Below are positions 44,239 through 53,460 of a stretch of DNA of 64,000 bases, in pieces. This stretch comes from Succinivibrionaceae bacterium UBA3769 (GTDB taxonomy: Bacteria; Pseudomonadota; Gammaproteobacteria; Enterobacterales; Succinivibrionaceae), in the NCBI GenBank assembly GCA_002372325.1, contig DFFT01000179.1, positions 30,497 through 94,496 on the forward strand. Direction: 5' to 3'. The translations under genes and the position numbers were made by a program. A model generated the notes under the pieces. It had not been told where the DNA came from, did no database searches, and was given only the letters and a program-made list of their open reading frames with translations. How positions within the stretch are numbered: the stretch's first letter is position 1; every line of letters begins with the position of its first letter.

Positions 44239-45159
44239 GTGAATTCCGCTGACAGCCTTTCCCTGAACCGTTTTATGCATACCTTCGGAGACAGTCTCCG
44301 GGAAAAGTATGGCGAAAACGTTTATAAAATCTCTCTTTCGGGTAATTTTACGTGCCCCAACCGGGACGGCACTCTGGGCCGGGGCGGCTGCACCTTTTGC
44401 AGCGTGGCCTCCTTTGCCGGCTCTCCCGCCCGGAAATCTCTCAGAGAACAGCTTCTGGAAAACCGGAACCCCCGGGCCCGGCTTTTTCTGGCCTATTTTC
44501 AGGCGTATACCAGCACCTATGCGGAGTTTGCGGTTTTAAAAAAATGCTATGACGAGGCTCTGGCTTCTCCCGAGGTTATCGGACTTTGCGTGGGAACCCG
44601 CCCGGACTGCGTTTCCGATGAGATTCTGGGACTTCTGGAGGATTACGGGAAACAGGGCTTCGAGGTCTGGCTGGAGCTGGGACTTCAGAGTTCCTTTGAT
44701 GAAACTCTGGAAAGAATCAACCGCCGGCATACCTTTGCCGATTATGTCAGAACGGCAGTCCGGGCCCGGAAGCGGGGGATCCGGGTGTGCGCCCATATCA
44801 TTGTCGGTCTTCCGGGAGAAGGACTGATGCACAGCCTGACTACTCTCGGCAGGGTTTTGGACATCGGGGCCGATGCCCTGAAGCTGCATCAGCTTCACAT
44901 AGTCAGGGGCAGTCAGATGGAGCGGGAATACCGGCGGGGAGAAATTGCGGTGCTGTCTCTGGAGGAGTATGCCCGGATTGCCGCTCTCATGATCCAGCAC
45001 ACTCCGGAAAACGTGCTTTACGAGAGAGTGGGCGCTTCTGCTTTGAGCGGCATGCTGGTGGCTCCGGACTGGGCCGCCAAGCGCTGGCCGGTGATAAACG
45101 CCATTACCGCTGTTCTGGCCCGGGAGGGCGGGCAGGGCAGCCGGGTTCGCTACGCCTGA
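44239..45159 (+). CDS. yhcC: YhcC-type radical SAM protein
   Basis: A 306-residue radical SAM protein of the TIGR01212/YhcC family. 'LREKYGENVYKISLSGNFTCPNRDGTLGRGGCTFCSVASF' holds the cluster-binding Cys in CPN...GGCTFC, followed by 'LGLQSSFDETLERINRRHTFADY' and 'VCAHIIVGLPGEG'. The substrate is not firmly known; some family members are linked to tRNA or archaeosine-like modification. GTG 44239 is the start, with GGAGG 5 nt upstream. Confidence 0.93.
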   Translation: MNSADSLSLNRFMHTFGDSLREKYGENVYKISLSGNFTCPNRDGTLGRGGCTFCSVASFAGSPARKSLREQLLENRNPRARLFLAYFQAYTSTYAEFAVLKKCYDEALASPEVIGLCVGTRPDCVSDEILGLLEDYGKQGFEVWLELGLQSSFDETLERINRRHTFADYVRTAVRARKRGIRVCAHIIVGLPGEGLMHSLTTLGRVLDIGADALKLHQLHIVRGSQMEREYRRGEIAVLSLEEYARIAALMIQHTPENVLYERVGASALSGMLVAPDWAAKRWPVINAITAVLAREGGQGSRVRYA

Positions 45160-45350
45160 GGCCCCCGCTGTTCCAGTTTTGCTGCTGACCCTTTTGCTGT
45201 CATTCCATTCTGTTTGCGGTTCTTTCTCTCTGTTTCCTTGGTCACTTCGCACTTTGAATACTTCATGCAAGGTGAAAATGCGGGTTAAGTGATAATCTTT
45301 ATAAGGGGTGATCCCCGCAGGATTCATAAGAAAGCAGAGGGCGGGATTTT

Positions 45351-46670
45351 ATGGATAAAGATGTTTTGAGAGCTCGTGAGGCCACAAACGGCACAATGGC
45401 CCTGATACTTGCCGGGGGCCGCGGCAGCAGACTCCATCAGCTTACCAACACCAGAACAAAGCCGGCGGTGTATTTCGGGGGAAAGTACCGCATTATTGAC
45501 TTTGTGCTTTCCAACTGCATAAACTCCGGCATTCGCCGTATCGGAGTAGTGACGCAGTACAAGTCCCACAGCCTTTTAAGGCATCTCCAGATCGGCTGGT
45601 CATTTCTCAGGAATCAGTTTAACGAGTATCTGGATTTGCTGCCGGCGCAGCAGCGCATGGACGAGGTGCACTGGTACCGGGGCACCGCTGATGCCGTTTA
45701 TCAGAATCTGGACATTATCAGGGATCATCAGCAGAAGTATATTCTGATTCTGGCCGGGGATCATATCTACAAGATGGATTATGCCAAGCTGCTTCTGGAT
45801 CATATTTCCAGCGGCAAGCCCCTGACGGTAGCCTGCATTCAGGTGCCCCGGACGGAGGCCAGCGCCTACGGCGTCATGGAAATCGACAAGAACGGCACCA
45901 TTATTTCCTTTCAGGAAAAGCCCCGGAATCCCGGGGGCATGCCGGACAATCCCGACATGACTCTTATTTCCATGGGGATTTATGTCTTCGATGCCAAGGC
46001 TCTCTACGAGATGCTGGACGAAGACGAGCAGATGGATGATTCCCAGCATGATTTCGGCCGGGACATTATTCCCCGCATGGTTAAAAGAGGACTGGCACAT
46101 GCTCATGATTTTGCCAAGTCCTGCGTTACAAACCGCGCCAAAAAGCAGATCTACTGGCGGGATGTGGGAACCGTGGATTCCTTCTGGGCCGCCAATATGG
46201 ACTTGGCCTCGGTGACCCCGGATCTCGACATTTACGACCAGGAATGGCCTATTTGGACATCCCAGGTGCATCTGCCTTCCGCCAAGTACGTGCAGGATCT
46301 GAACGGAGCCTCCTCCATTGTGAGAAATTCCGTGATTTCCGCCGGGGTGATTTTAAGCGGCTCCTCCATCTGGTCATCGGTGCTTTTTTACAATGTGCGG
46401 GTGCATTCCTTCTGTTTCATTAACGAGGTGGTGGCTTTCCCGGACTGCATTATCCACCGGGGCTGCCGGCTGACCAGGGTGATTTTGGATCGGCACTGCG
46501 AGCTGCCCCGGAATCTGGTGGTGGGAGAAAACGCCGAGCTGGACGGCAATCGGTTCTATCGTTCCGAGGGCGGGGTGACCCTGATTACCCGGGCCATGCT
46601 GGCTTTGCTCCGTAAAAACGAACCGGATCTTTTTGAGGGGTATGATGAGTACTGCTCGAACAGGAATTAA
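45351..46670 (+). CDS. glgC: GlgC, glucose-1-phosphate adenylyltransferase
   Basis: A 439-residue ADP-glucose pyrophosphorylase, the first step of glycogen synthesis. The nucleotide motif 'LILAGGRGSRLHQLTNTRTKPAVYFGGKYRIIDF' and 'WYRGTADAVYQNLDIIRDH' are conserved, and a C-terminal left-handed beta-helix begins at about 320. Related glycogen genes do not follow. The next gene is arcB after 85 bp. Confidence 0.96.
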   Translation: MDKDVLRAREATNGTMALILAGGRGSRLHQLTNTRTKPAVYFGGKYRIIDFVLSNCINSGIRRIGVVTQYKSHSLLRHLQIGWSFLRNQFNEYLDLLPAQQRMDEVHWYRGTADAVYQNLDIIRDHQQKYILILAGDHIYKMDYAKLLLDHISSGKPLTVACIQVPRTEASAYGVMEIDKNGTIISFQEKPRNPGGMPDNPDMTLISMGIYVFDAKALYEMLDEDEQMDDSQHDFGRDIIPRMVKRGLAHAHDFAKSCVTNRAKKQIYWRDVGTVDSFWAANMDLASVTPDLDIYDQEWPIWTSQVHLPSAKYVQDLNGASSIVRNSVISAGVILSGSSIWSSVLFYNVRVHSFCFINEVVAFPDCIIHRGCRLTRVILDRHCELPRNLVVGENAELDGNRFYRSEGGVTLITRAMLALLRKNEPDLFEGYDEYCSNRN

Positions 46671-46755
46671 TTTTGCTGATGCGGTTCCGGCGGAGTTTCG
46701 GCTCCTGCTTCAGGCACTTGATAAGATGAAGGCATAACGGCGGGCAGACAGGGAA

Positions 46756-48669
46756 ATGAGCGGTCGCAAAAAACTGAACGGAAAAAGGCTGAAAACGGAT
46801 CTTTATCAGCACTCGCTGACTTACATTACCATGCTGTTCGGCTTTACGGTTACCTTTGTTATCACGGTTATCAACTGTCTGGTGACCCTGTTCATGGAAA
46901 ACAATCTGCAGTTTGAGGATGTGGCGAAGCCTCTGTTCTACGGGGTCATCATCACACCGCTTCTGGCGCTGCTTCTCAATAAATACTTTTCTGAGGTGGA
47001 ACAGGCCCGCAGTCAGGTAGAGGATCTGCAGAAGCAGGAAACCCAGCTCAAGACCTCCCTCACCAAGACCTACATCGCCATGATTAATCAGCGGGAAAAG
47101 AACAACACGCTTTTCCGGGAGCATGAGAAGCTGCAGGGCTCCTTCTATAACGAAATCTCCCTGAGGCAGGAGGCCCAGAGCCTCTTAGACGAGCAGATGG
47201 TGTTCTTTTCGGCCATCTTTGATCTCACGCCGGACATTATTCTGTATCGGAGCTTTAACGGAGAAATCAAGGGCTGCAGCGATAATCTTCTGCATCTCCT
47301 CCATGTGGAAAACCGCGCGGAGCTTGAAAGTCTGTTTTCCCGGGATCCGGAACTTAATGAGTGCTTCTGCTTCGGAGATGATGAGGTTATTAAAACCAAA
47401 AAAGACATCATGTATGAGCGCACCATTTCCGGGGTGATTTATCAGGTGCGGAAGAGACCGGCCATTAACCCCAAGGGGCAGCTTATCGGCACCATGATTT
47501 ACGGCCATGACATTACCAAGCTTAAAAATGAACAGGATGTGCTGGAGCGGGCCTCCCGGGAAAAGAGCAACTTCATTTCCACCCTGAGCCATGAGCTGCG
47601 CACCCCTCTTAACGGCATTGTGGGACTCAGCGATATCCTGCTGCAAACCGGACATTTCAAGGGGGAGGATGAAAGAAATCTCAAGGCCGTCAATGTCAGC
47701 GCGGTAACCCTGGGCAATATTTTTAACGATGTTATCGACCTTAACAAGTTTGAAAGACAGACCTTCAGCGTGGTTCCGGAGCCCTTTGACTGGAAAGGAT
47801 TTCTGGAGGATCTGGAAACATTGTCCCGGCTCATGACCGAGCAGAAGAATCTCAGCTTCAGTTTTAAGGTGACCGGGGAGAGTCCGGACAGGGTGGTTTC
47901 CGATCAGACCAGGCTGAGACAGATCCTCTGGAATCTTATTGCCAACGGCATCAAGTTTACAAAGAAGGGCGGCATTGCCATTGCGGTTTCCCAGAAAACC
48001 AATCCCGACGGCAAATTGTCAGTATCCTTTGAAATCGCAGATACCGGCATCGGCATAGCCCCGGAGGAGCAGGAGAAGATCTTCGGACTTTATTATCAGG
48101 TGCCGGGCACCAAACAGTCCACCGGTACCGGAATTGGCCTTTATGTGACCCGGGAGCTTACCCGCGCTCTGGGGGGCTCCATTCAGCTGGACAGCCAGCC
48201 GGGCCGGGGTACCACATTTACAGTTTCCTTTACCTGCGAGATCCGGAAGCGGGATCCGGAACCAAAGCCGGAGACGGACGCGCGCAAGGTGCTGAAATCC
48301 CTGAACATACTTTTGGTGGAGGATGTGGATCTTAATATTCTGGTCTGCAAGACCATGCTGGAAAAGCTGGGCAACCGGGTTCGGGCCGCAAAAACCGGCG
48401 CGGAGGCTCTGGAGCTTTTTAAGAGCGAGACTCCGGATCTGGTTCTTTTGGACATGCAGCTTCCGGATATGTCCGGGCTGGATGTGGCAGATCATCTCCG
48501 GGAAGATTTCAAGAGCGAGGTGCCTATGCTGGCTCTGACGGCGAATGTCATGCGGGATCCGGAGATTTATGCCGGCCACGGCATTGCCGGAGTCCTGTCC
48601 AAGCCGTTATCGGCTTCACGGCTGGCGGAGGCCATTACCGAATTTCGTGAAAATGCAAAGAGTAACTGA
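46756..48669 (+). CDS. arcB: ArcB-like hybrid histidine kinase without its HPt domain
   Basis: A 637-residue inner-membrane kinase. Two membrane segments (about 23-47 and 59-78) are followed by a linker coiled coil, a PAS domain (about 145-260) and a HisKA/HATPase module with the phospho-His in STLSHELRTPLNG (H279), plus ATP boxes around N397 and 'DTGIGIAPEEQEKIFG'. A receiver domain at 516-635 has D566. E. coli ArcB (778 residues) ends in an HPt domain; here that domain is missing and is encoded by the next gene, in the same reading frame 36 nt later. PAS Cys C174, C203 and C205 are candidate redox residues. Confidence 0.9.
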   Translation: MSGRKKLNGKRLKTDLYQHSLTYITMLFGFTVTFVITVINCLVTLFMENNLQFEDVAKPLFYGVIITPLLALLLNKYFSEVEQARSQVEDLQKQETQLKTSLTKTYIAMINQREKNNTLFREHEKLQGSFYNEISLRQEAQSLLDEQMVFFSAIFDLTPDIILYRSFNGEIKGCSDNLLHLLHVENRAELESLFSRDPELNECFCFGDDEVIKTKKDIMYERTISGVIYQVRKRPAINPKGQLIGTMIYGHDITKLKNEQDVLERASREKSNFISTLSHELRTPLNGIVGLSDILLQTGHFKGEDERNLKAVNVSAVTLGNIFNDVIDLNKFERQTFSVVPEPFDWKGFLEDLETLSRLMTEQKNLSFSFKVTGESPDRVVSDQTRLRQILWNLIANGIKFTKKGGIAIAVSQKTNPDGKLSVSFEIADTGIGIAPEEQEKIFGLYYQVPGTKQSTGTGIGLYVTRELTRALGGSIQLDSQPGRGTTFTVSFTCEIRKRDPEPKPETDARKVLKSLNILLVEDVDLNILVCKTMLEKLGNRVRAAKTGAEALELFKSETPDLVLLDMQLPDMSGLDVADHLREDFKSEVPMLALTANVMRDPEIYAGHGIAGVLSKPLSASRLAEAITEFRENAKSN

Positions 48670-48700
48670 TGAATAAGAGTAACTGATGAATAAGAGTAAC
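48661..48700 (+). repeat. 17-bp tandem repeat at the arcB stop
   Basis: The unit AGTAACTGATGAATAAG occurs at 48661-48677 and 48678-48694, with a partial third copy at 48695-48700 onward. It contains the arcB stop (TGA 48667-48669). The copies place several stop codons between arcB and the HPt gene. Confidence 0.9.
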
Positions 48701-48705
48701 TGAAT

Positions 48706-49089
48706 ATGAGCAACATTGATGATATTAACAGCAGCATTGACAACATCAACAAAAAATACATTGACGAAACCGTGGGCATTACGGGAGCGGAGCCTTTTAC
48801 CGCCGCCCTGGGGCTGTTCAGAACCCAGGTGTCGGAATATATTGCAAGCTGCCGGACATACTTCAGAAAGGGGGAGTATGAGGAAGCCGGCAGGGAGCTT
48901 CACAAGATCAAGGGCGCGGCCAGCTCCATAGGGCTGTCCCGGCTGGCCGTCAAAGCCAAGGAGATGGAGCTCAGTCTTCTGGAAAAGCGGGAGAAGTACC
49001 CCTTTGACCCGGAGATTGCCGCCTTTAACGAACTGGTGGTTCAGGATGAAGCGACTCTGGGGCAGTATCTGAAGTCTTTCCCGGAATGA
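48706..49089 (+). CDS. Stand-alone HPt (histidine phosphotransfer) protein
   Basis: A 127-residue protein with no signal peptide. Residues about 25-125 form a helical HPt domain with the phospho-His in 'ELHKIKGAASSIGLSRL' (H66), matching the C-terminal part of E. coli ArcB ('AHKIKGAAGSVGL'). It begins at ATG 48706, exactly in frame with arcB (650 codons from the arcB ATG), after a short tandem repeat with stops, so it looks like the C-terminal domain of a split ArcB. It should relay phosphate from the ArcB receiver to ArcA. A separate HPt is known from Shewanella (HptA), but this arrangement next to arcA is unusual. The ribosome site is weak. Confidence 0.88.
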   Translation: MSNIDDINSSIDNINKKYIDETVGITGAEPFTAALGLFRTQVSEYIASCRTYFRKGEYEEAGRELHKIKGAASSIGLSRLAVKAKEMELSLLEKREKYPFDPEIAAFNELVVQDEATLGQYLKSFPE

Positions 49090-49176
49090 CGGGAATCCCT
49101 CGGGGAGAAAGCCTGAGACCTGTCTGGCCTTAATACGCGAAGCAGGGCGGCGCGGCGGAGTTTTCCGGAAAGCAGC

Positions 49177-49203
49177 AAAAAAGGCAGGAGCTCCTGCCTT
49201 TTC
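49177..49203. terminator. Bidirectional terminator between HPt and arcA
   Basis: AAAAGGCAGGAG (49179-49190) and CTCCTGCCTTTT (49191-49202) are a perfect 24-bp palindrome with A and T runs on either side, serving both converging units. Confidence 0.85.
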
Positions 49204-49255
49204 CATTTTCTGCTTTGTTCACGCCGGAGCGTTTTGTCTTGCTTTCAGGTGAGAA

Positions 49256-49993
49256 CTAGAATTCCACATCCACCCCGAAGCGGTAGCCTTCGCCGTGAAT
49301 GGTTTCGATAAAGTTGAAGGCTTCGCCCTCCTCAAGGTGCTTTCTGAGCTTTCTTATGGTGACATCCACTGTGCGGTCGTGCTCCTTAAGCTCCCGTCCC
49401 ATCATAAACAGCATCAGATCGGATCTGGTAACCAGAAGCTTGGCATGTTCGCAGAAGTACTGCAGCATGCGGAACTCGGCTTTAGGGAGCCGGGCTACCT
49501 GTCCGGAGGGAGAAAGAAGCTCATGGCTGTTAGCGTCCAGATTCCATCCGGAAAAGGCATAGCGGGCATTGGGAGTAGGCACGAAGGTATTCTGCTCGGC
49601 GGGCTGGGCGGCCGCCGGCTGCTTGTTTCTGGTGCGATTAATAAGGTTCCGGGCGCGAATGGTGAGCTCCCGGGGGTTGAAGGGCTTGGTAACGTAGTCG
49701 TCAGCTCCGATTTCCAGTCCCAGAATCCGGTCGATTTCATTGTCCCGGCCGGTGACAAAAATCAGGGCGATGTCTCTTTTCTCCCGGAGCTCCCGGGCCA
49801 GAATAAGACCGTTTTTACCAGGAAGGTTGATGTCCAGCAGGATGAGATCCACCTGATTCTGCCGGAGAATCTTATTCATCTGATCACCGTCGCCGGCTAC
49901 GAGGGTTTCATAGCCTTCGGCCTGAAAAATAGAAGTCGCTACCTTGCAGGCTACAGGTTCATCGTCTACTATTAAAACTGTTGGTGCTGTCAT
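49256..49993 (-). CDS. arcA: ArcA, redox response regulator (OmpR family)
   Basis: A 245-residue protein. A receiver domain covers residues about 1-120: 'VLIVDDEPVACKVATSIFQAEGYETL', 'VDLILLDINLPGKNGLILARELRE' with the phospho-Asp, 'TGRDNEIDRILGLEIGADDYVTKPFNPRELTIRARNL', almost as in E. coli ArcA. The winged-helix DNA-binding domain ends 'RELKEHDRTVDVTIRKLRKHLE...IHGEGYRFGVDVEF'. I chose ATG 49993 (MTAPTVLIVDDEP) to match E. coli; an upstream in-frame Met at 50053 has no support. It converges with the arcB-HPt unit, so all parts of the relay sit together. Confidence 0.95.
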   Translation of the reverse strand: MTAPTVLIVDDEPVACKVATSIFQAEGYETLVAGDGDQMNKILRQNQVDLILLDINLPGKNGLILARELREKRDIALIFVTGRDNEIDRILGLEIGADDYVTKPFNPRELTIRARNLINRTRNKQPAAAQPAEQNTFVPTPNARYAFSGWNLDANSHELLSPSGQVARLPKAEFRMLQYFCEHAKLLVTRSDLMLFMMGRELKEHDRTVDVTIRKLRKHLEEGEAFNFIETIHGEGYRFGVDVEF

Positions 49994-50248
49994 GATGAAA
50001 TAAATTCCTAAGAGACCGAAAATCAAAGGCGAAGCTGTCATTCTGTCCGACATCCGCCCTAATCCCCGATCCTATTTTAACAGAAATCACTTCTGCATTT
50101 CAAAACGTTAACAGAACTCATACAAATAATTTGCATTGATTAAAAAAACTGATCCTGAACCGGGGATTTTCAGCGGTTTTTCAGAGGAGGAAGGCAGGTT
50201 TCAGGAAACCGGATCTGCGAAACCGCTCGAAAACCCGGTCTCATCCTG

Positions 50249-51598
50249 CTACCTGTCAAAGCGGAGAGCGGTGCCGAAGCAGTTCTTGTTTGCCAGAACT
50301 CCGTTATGCACCACCTGATTGCCGTTAACGAAGGTATGAATAATGGAATTTGAAAAGGTCAGGCCCGTAAACGGCGACCAGCCGCATTTAGAGGCAATGA
50401 CGCTGGGAGTAACCCTTTGAGGCTTTTCGGGATCGATGACCGCGAGATCCGCCCAGTAGCCTTCCCTGATAAAGCCCCGCTTGGAGATATTGAAGCGGAT
50501 GGCCGGATTGTGGCAGTAGCCGGCGACCACATCCTCGAGAGATAGCTCGTTGCGCTTAACCAGCTCCAGAAGGGCGGGGAGAGCGAACTGTATCAGGGGA
50601 AGACCGCCCGGAGCCTTGCTGTAGGGGGCGTTTTTTTCCTCCGCGGTGTGCGGGGCATGATCCGTGGCGATGCAGGTTATCAGTCCGGTGCGGGTTGCCG
50701 TCACCAGAGCCTGCCGATCCTTTTCGGTTTTCACGGCGGGGTTGCATTTCAGACGGTTGCCCAGAGCGCCGTACCAGGTGTCGTTGAAAAACAGATGGTG
50801 GACGCAGACCTCGCAGGTAATCTGTCTCTGAGATACCGGCAGGGGAGCCCAGGGCTCAAAGAGACTGAGCTCCTCGGCCGTGGAGAGATGAAGCACATGC
50901 AGCCGGGCTCCGGTTTCTTTGGCCAGAGCTACCGCCAGAGAGGTGGATTTCAGGCAGGCCTCCCGGCTCCGGATCAGGGGATGCATGGAGGCATCCATGC
51001 CGTCTTCGCCGTATTTTTCCCGGAAGAGAGCGGTGTTTTTGCTGATGATTTCATTGTCCTCGCAGTGGGTGACCACCGGTACCTCGGCCGCCCTGAAAAT
51101 ATTGCGCAAGGAATCCTCCCGGTCTACCAGCAGGGTGCCGGTGGAGGACCCCATAAACACCTTGACGCCGCAGACCTCCCGGGGATCCAGGGATTTGATT
51201 TCCTCCAGATTGTCGGGAGTGGCGCCCAGGTAGAAGCCGAAGTTGGCCACGGAGGATCTTCTGGCGATATCCTTTTTGACGGCGATATCCCGGGAGGTGG
51301 TGGCCGGAGGAGTATTGTTGGGCATATCCATGAAGGAGGTGACCCCGCCCAGAACTGCCGCCCGGGCTTCCGAGGCCATATCGGCCTTCCAGGTGCTGCC
51401 GGGTTCCCGGAAATGCACCTGATCATCGATGCAGCCGGGAATGACGATCTTGTTTTCGCATTCGATGATTTCTGAGGCCTGATCCCCGGAAACAGAGCTG
51501 GCAATGCGGGCGATGCGGCCGTCCCGGATCAGGAGATCCCCCTTGAAGGTGGCTCCCTCATTGATAATAGTGGCGTTTTTTAACAGTACTGAATTCAT
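50249..51598 (-). CDS. pyrC: Class I-type dihydroorotase
   Basis: A 449-residue amidohydrolase. The metal site is 'GCIDDQVHFREPGSTWKADMASEARAAVLGGVTSFMDMPNNTPPATT' (key residues D-x-H-F-R), then 'THCEDNEI' and 'LHVLHLSTAEEL', with the Asp in 'IATDHAPHTAEEK'. It converts carbamoyl aspartate to dihydroorotate in pyrimidine synthesis. The size and the DDQVHFREPG form are unlike E. coli PyrC (class II, about 348 residues) and closer to the DHOase of Bacteroidetes. I chose ATG 51598 (MNSVLLKNATIINEG); Met 9 and 28 codons earlier add poorly structured residues. Confidence 0.92.
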   Translation of the reverse strand: MNSVLLKNATIINEGATFKGDLLIRDGRIARIASSVSGDQASEIIECENKIVIPGCIDDQVHFREPGSTWKADMASEARAAVLGGVTSFMDMPNNTPPATTSRDIAVKKDIARRSSVANFGFYLGATPDNLEEIKSLDPREVCGVKVFMGSSTGTLLVDREDSLRNIFRAAEVPVVTHCEDNEIISKNTALFREKYGEDGMDASMHPLIRSREACLKSTSLAVALAKETGARLHVLHLSTAEELSLFEPWAPLPVSQRQITCEVCVHHLFFNDTWYGALGNRLKCNPAVKTEKDRQALVTATRTGLITCIATDHAPHTAEEKNAPYSKAPGGLPLIQFALPALLELVKRNELSLEDVVAGYCHNPAIRFNISKRGFIREGYWADLAVIDPEKPQRVTPSVIASKCGWSPFTGLTFSNSIIHTFVNGNQVVHNGVLANKNCFGTALRFDR

Positions 51599-51773
51599 TT
51601 GAGCAGAAAAGTCCTGAATTGTCATGAGGATTCCGGAGCAAGCTCTCCGGACGGAAACCGCTTTTGCTTCCTGCGGGAACATTTGTCACTGGCCGCAGGT
51701 TCGGGGAAGATCTTAACATATCCCGGGAGACCCGGGATATGATTTCCCGGGGAGCAGTTTTTGAAATGAGCGG

Positions 51774-52034
51774 TTATTCCGGGAAAAGCAGCTTTTCAAA
51801 GCGCCTCTTAATGCTTGCAGCCGGGGTGATGTCCAAGGTCATAATCGTCTCGGAGGATTTGCCTTTTCGAAGATTCACGCCGGCTTTAATGCTGCCTTCC
51901 ATGCAGTCGTACTCCACGCGATAGCTGTATTCCAGCCCGTCTTCAAAGGTGTCCAGAAACGCAGTTTCAAAGTTCGGATCCGCAATGAGGGTGTTGATTA
52001 CAGCAAGATGCTTTTTAATTTCTTCAGGGGACAT
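51774..52034 (-). CDS. Small protein, paralog of the next upstream gene
   Basis: An 86-residue acidic protein: a helix 'MSPEEIKKHLAVINTLIADPNF', then a beta-rich middle, then 'LDITPAASIKRRFEKLLFPE'. It aligns over its whole length with the protein at 52133-52414 (helix x-E-L/I-K-x-H, then F-x, then 'LDxTP/SP' and '(R/K)xFxFPxD/E'). I recognise no family. The gene lies just downstream (toward 3') of its paralog on the minus strand, between pyrC and nudF. Confidence 0.6.
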   Translation of the reverse strand: MSPEEIKKHLAVINTLIADPNFETAFLDTFEDGLEYSYRVEYDCMEGSIKAGVNLRKGKSSETIMTLDITPAASIKRRFEKLLFPE

Positions 52035-52132
52035 GGCTGTTCTCCGTATTTATGCAGGTTAAGAGAGGCTGAGGATTGCGGCAGAAGCCTGGGAAAACGG
52101 CGCGCCTCCGGCTCTGCCGCTTTCAGTCCGTA

Positions 52133-52414
52133 TCAGCTCCGGAAATCACTGTCATCCTTCGGGAAAAACTTTCTCGTCAGAAAGTCGTCGGGGGAGAGCT
52201 CAAGATCCAGAATCTGCTCCTTGGGCCCGCTGTGGGGAGTCCGGGTTACCGTCACATTGATTGCTGGTACGCCCGTTTCTTTAAACTCGGTCCAGACGTC
52301 ATAAGCAAACTCTCCCCCGGAACATACCGTGTTCAGAGTCAGATTCTCGAAATGCTCAAGAGTCAGAAGCTCTCTGATGATCTCCATATGCTGCTTAAGT
52401 TCAGTGGCGTTCAT
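52133..52414 (-). CDS. Small protein, tandem paralog
   Basis: A 93-residue protein. GGAGG sits 5 nt before the ATG at 52414, a strong site that fixes this start; the Met codon-like TTG at 52426 is less likely. The layout is the same as the downstream paralog: N-terminal amphipathic helix (MNATELKQHMEIIRELLTLEHFENL), central strands with 'CSGGEFAYDVWTEFKE', and C-terminal 'LDLELSPDDFLTRKFFPKD'. No signal peptide or membrane segment. Function unknown. Confidence 0.65.
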   Translation of the reverse strand: MNATELKQHMEIIRELLTLEHFENLTLNTVCSGGEFAYDVWTEFKETGVPAINVTVTRTPHSGPKEQILDLELSPDDFLTRKFFPKDDSDFRS

Positions 52415-52672
52415 ATTTACCTCCAAGTTTTATGCTATTATATAATAAAATATTCATTATGCAAATAAAAACTGCGTAACAAAATAAAAAATTGATACTT
52501 GGATAACAGTTTCGGTCGGCTTAAGCGGGATCTGCATTTTCTGAGGGGTTTCAGGCTTGTTCCGGGCCAAAATAAAGGCGGCTGTGCTATAATCACCGGG
52601 AGTTTACGCAGGAAAGCCTGAAAGAGCCTCCGGGGCTTTCAGGCCGGTTTTCCTCAGCCGCAAGGAGTCTTT

Positions 52673-53305
52673 ATGAGTGATTTAAAGCAGTATGAGCCTT
52701 CCTTCCAGAAGAAGGATTTTGAGGTGCTGGAGAAGAAGAGAGCGTTTCAGGGGTATTTTGCCATCGATGTCTATAAGACCAGATACCGCAGATTTGACGG
52801 CTCTGAAAGCGCTGTGATCACCCGGGAAATTTTTGAAAGAGGGGATGCGGCGGCGGTTATTCCCTACGATCCGGAACGGGATGCCGTGGTGCTCATTGAG
52901 CAGTTCCGGCTGGGGGCGGCACGGGACACGGAATCCCCCTGGCTTCTGGAGCTTCCTGCGGGCATTGTGGATCCCGGTGAAACTCCGGAAAACACCGTGA
53001 TCCGGGAAATGCAGGAGGAAACCGGACTTTCTCTTATGAAGGTCTGTCATGCCCTGGATTTTCTCACCTCTCCCGGGGGTACCACGGAGAAGATTTATCT
53101 TTATGCGGGACTGGTGGACTCCTCCGGAGCCAGGGGCTGCCACGGTCTTCTGTCCGAATCCGAGGATATCCGCGTTCTCTCCGTGCCGCTCCAGGATGCT
53201 CTGGCGCTGGTGGATTCCGGAAGAATACGCAATTCCATTGCCATTGCGGGGCTTCAGTATCTGGCTCTCCACAAAAAGGAGATCTGCGATCTTTTCAGGG
53301 GATGA
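52673..53305 (+). CDS. nudF: NudF, ADP-ribose pyrophosphatase (Nudix)
   Basis: A 210-residue Nudix hydrolase. The Nudix box is intact: 'GIVDPGETPENTVIREMQEETGLSL' (G-x5-E-x7-R-E-U-x-E-E-x-G-U), and the family-specific 'ELPAG' and 'FLTSPGGTTEKIYLYAG' surround it. It hydrolyses ADP-ribose. The order nudF-cpdA-yqiA-parE is the same as in E. coli. Confidence 0.95.
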   Translation: MSDLKQYEPSFQKKDFEVLEKKRAFQGYFAIDVYKTRYRRFDGSESAVITREIFERGDAAAVIPYDPERDAVVLIEQFRLGAARDTESPWLLELPAGIVDPGETPENTVIREMQEETGLSLMKVCHALDFLTSPGGTTEKIYLYAGLVDSSGARGCHGLLSESEDIRVLSVPLQDALALVDSGRIRNSIAIAGLQYLALHKKEICDLFRG

Positions 53306-53460
53306 GTTTGCGGGATAAAACAGTGTCCGGGTCACGATTCTCATGTTTTGCCGCTGGCAATTCCTGAATTTGTGGGATAGACGGCACTTGCCTTTGGCGC
53401 AATAAATTAAAATCAGCAGAATTGTTTTGTTCTGTAAATAATCGTATGACGGCCCTGCCA

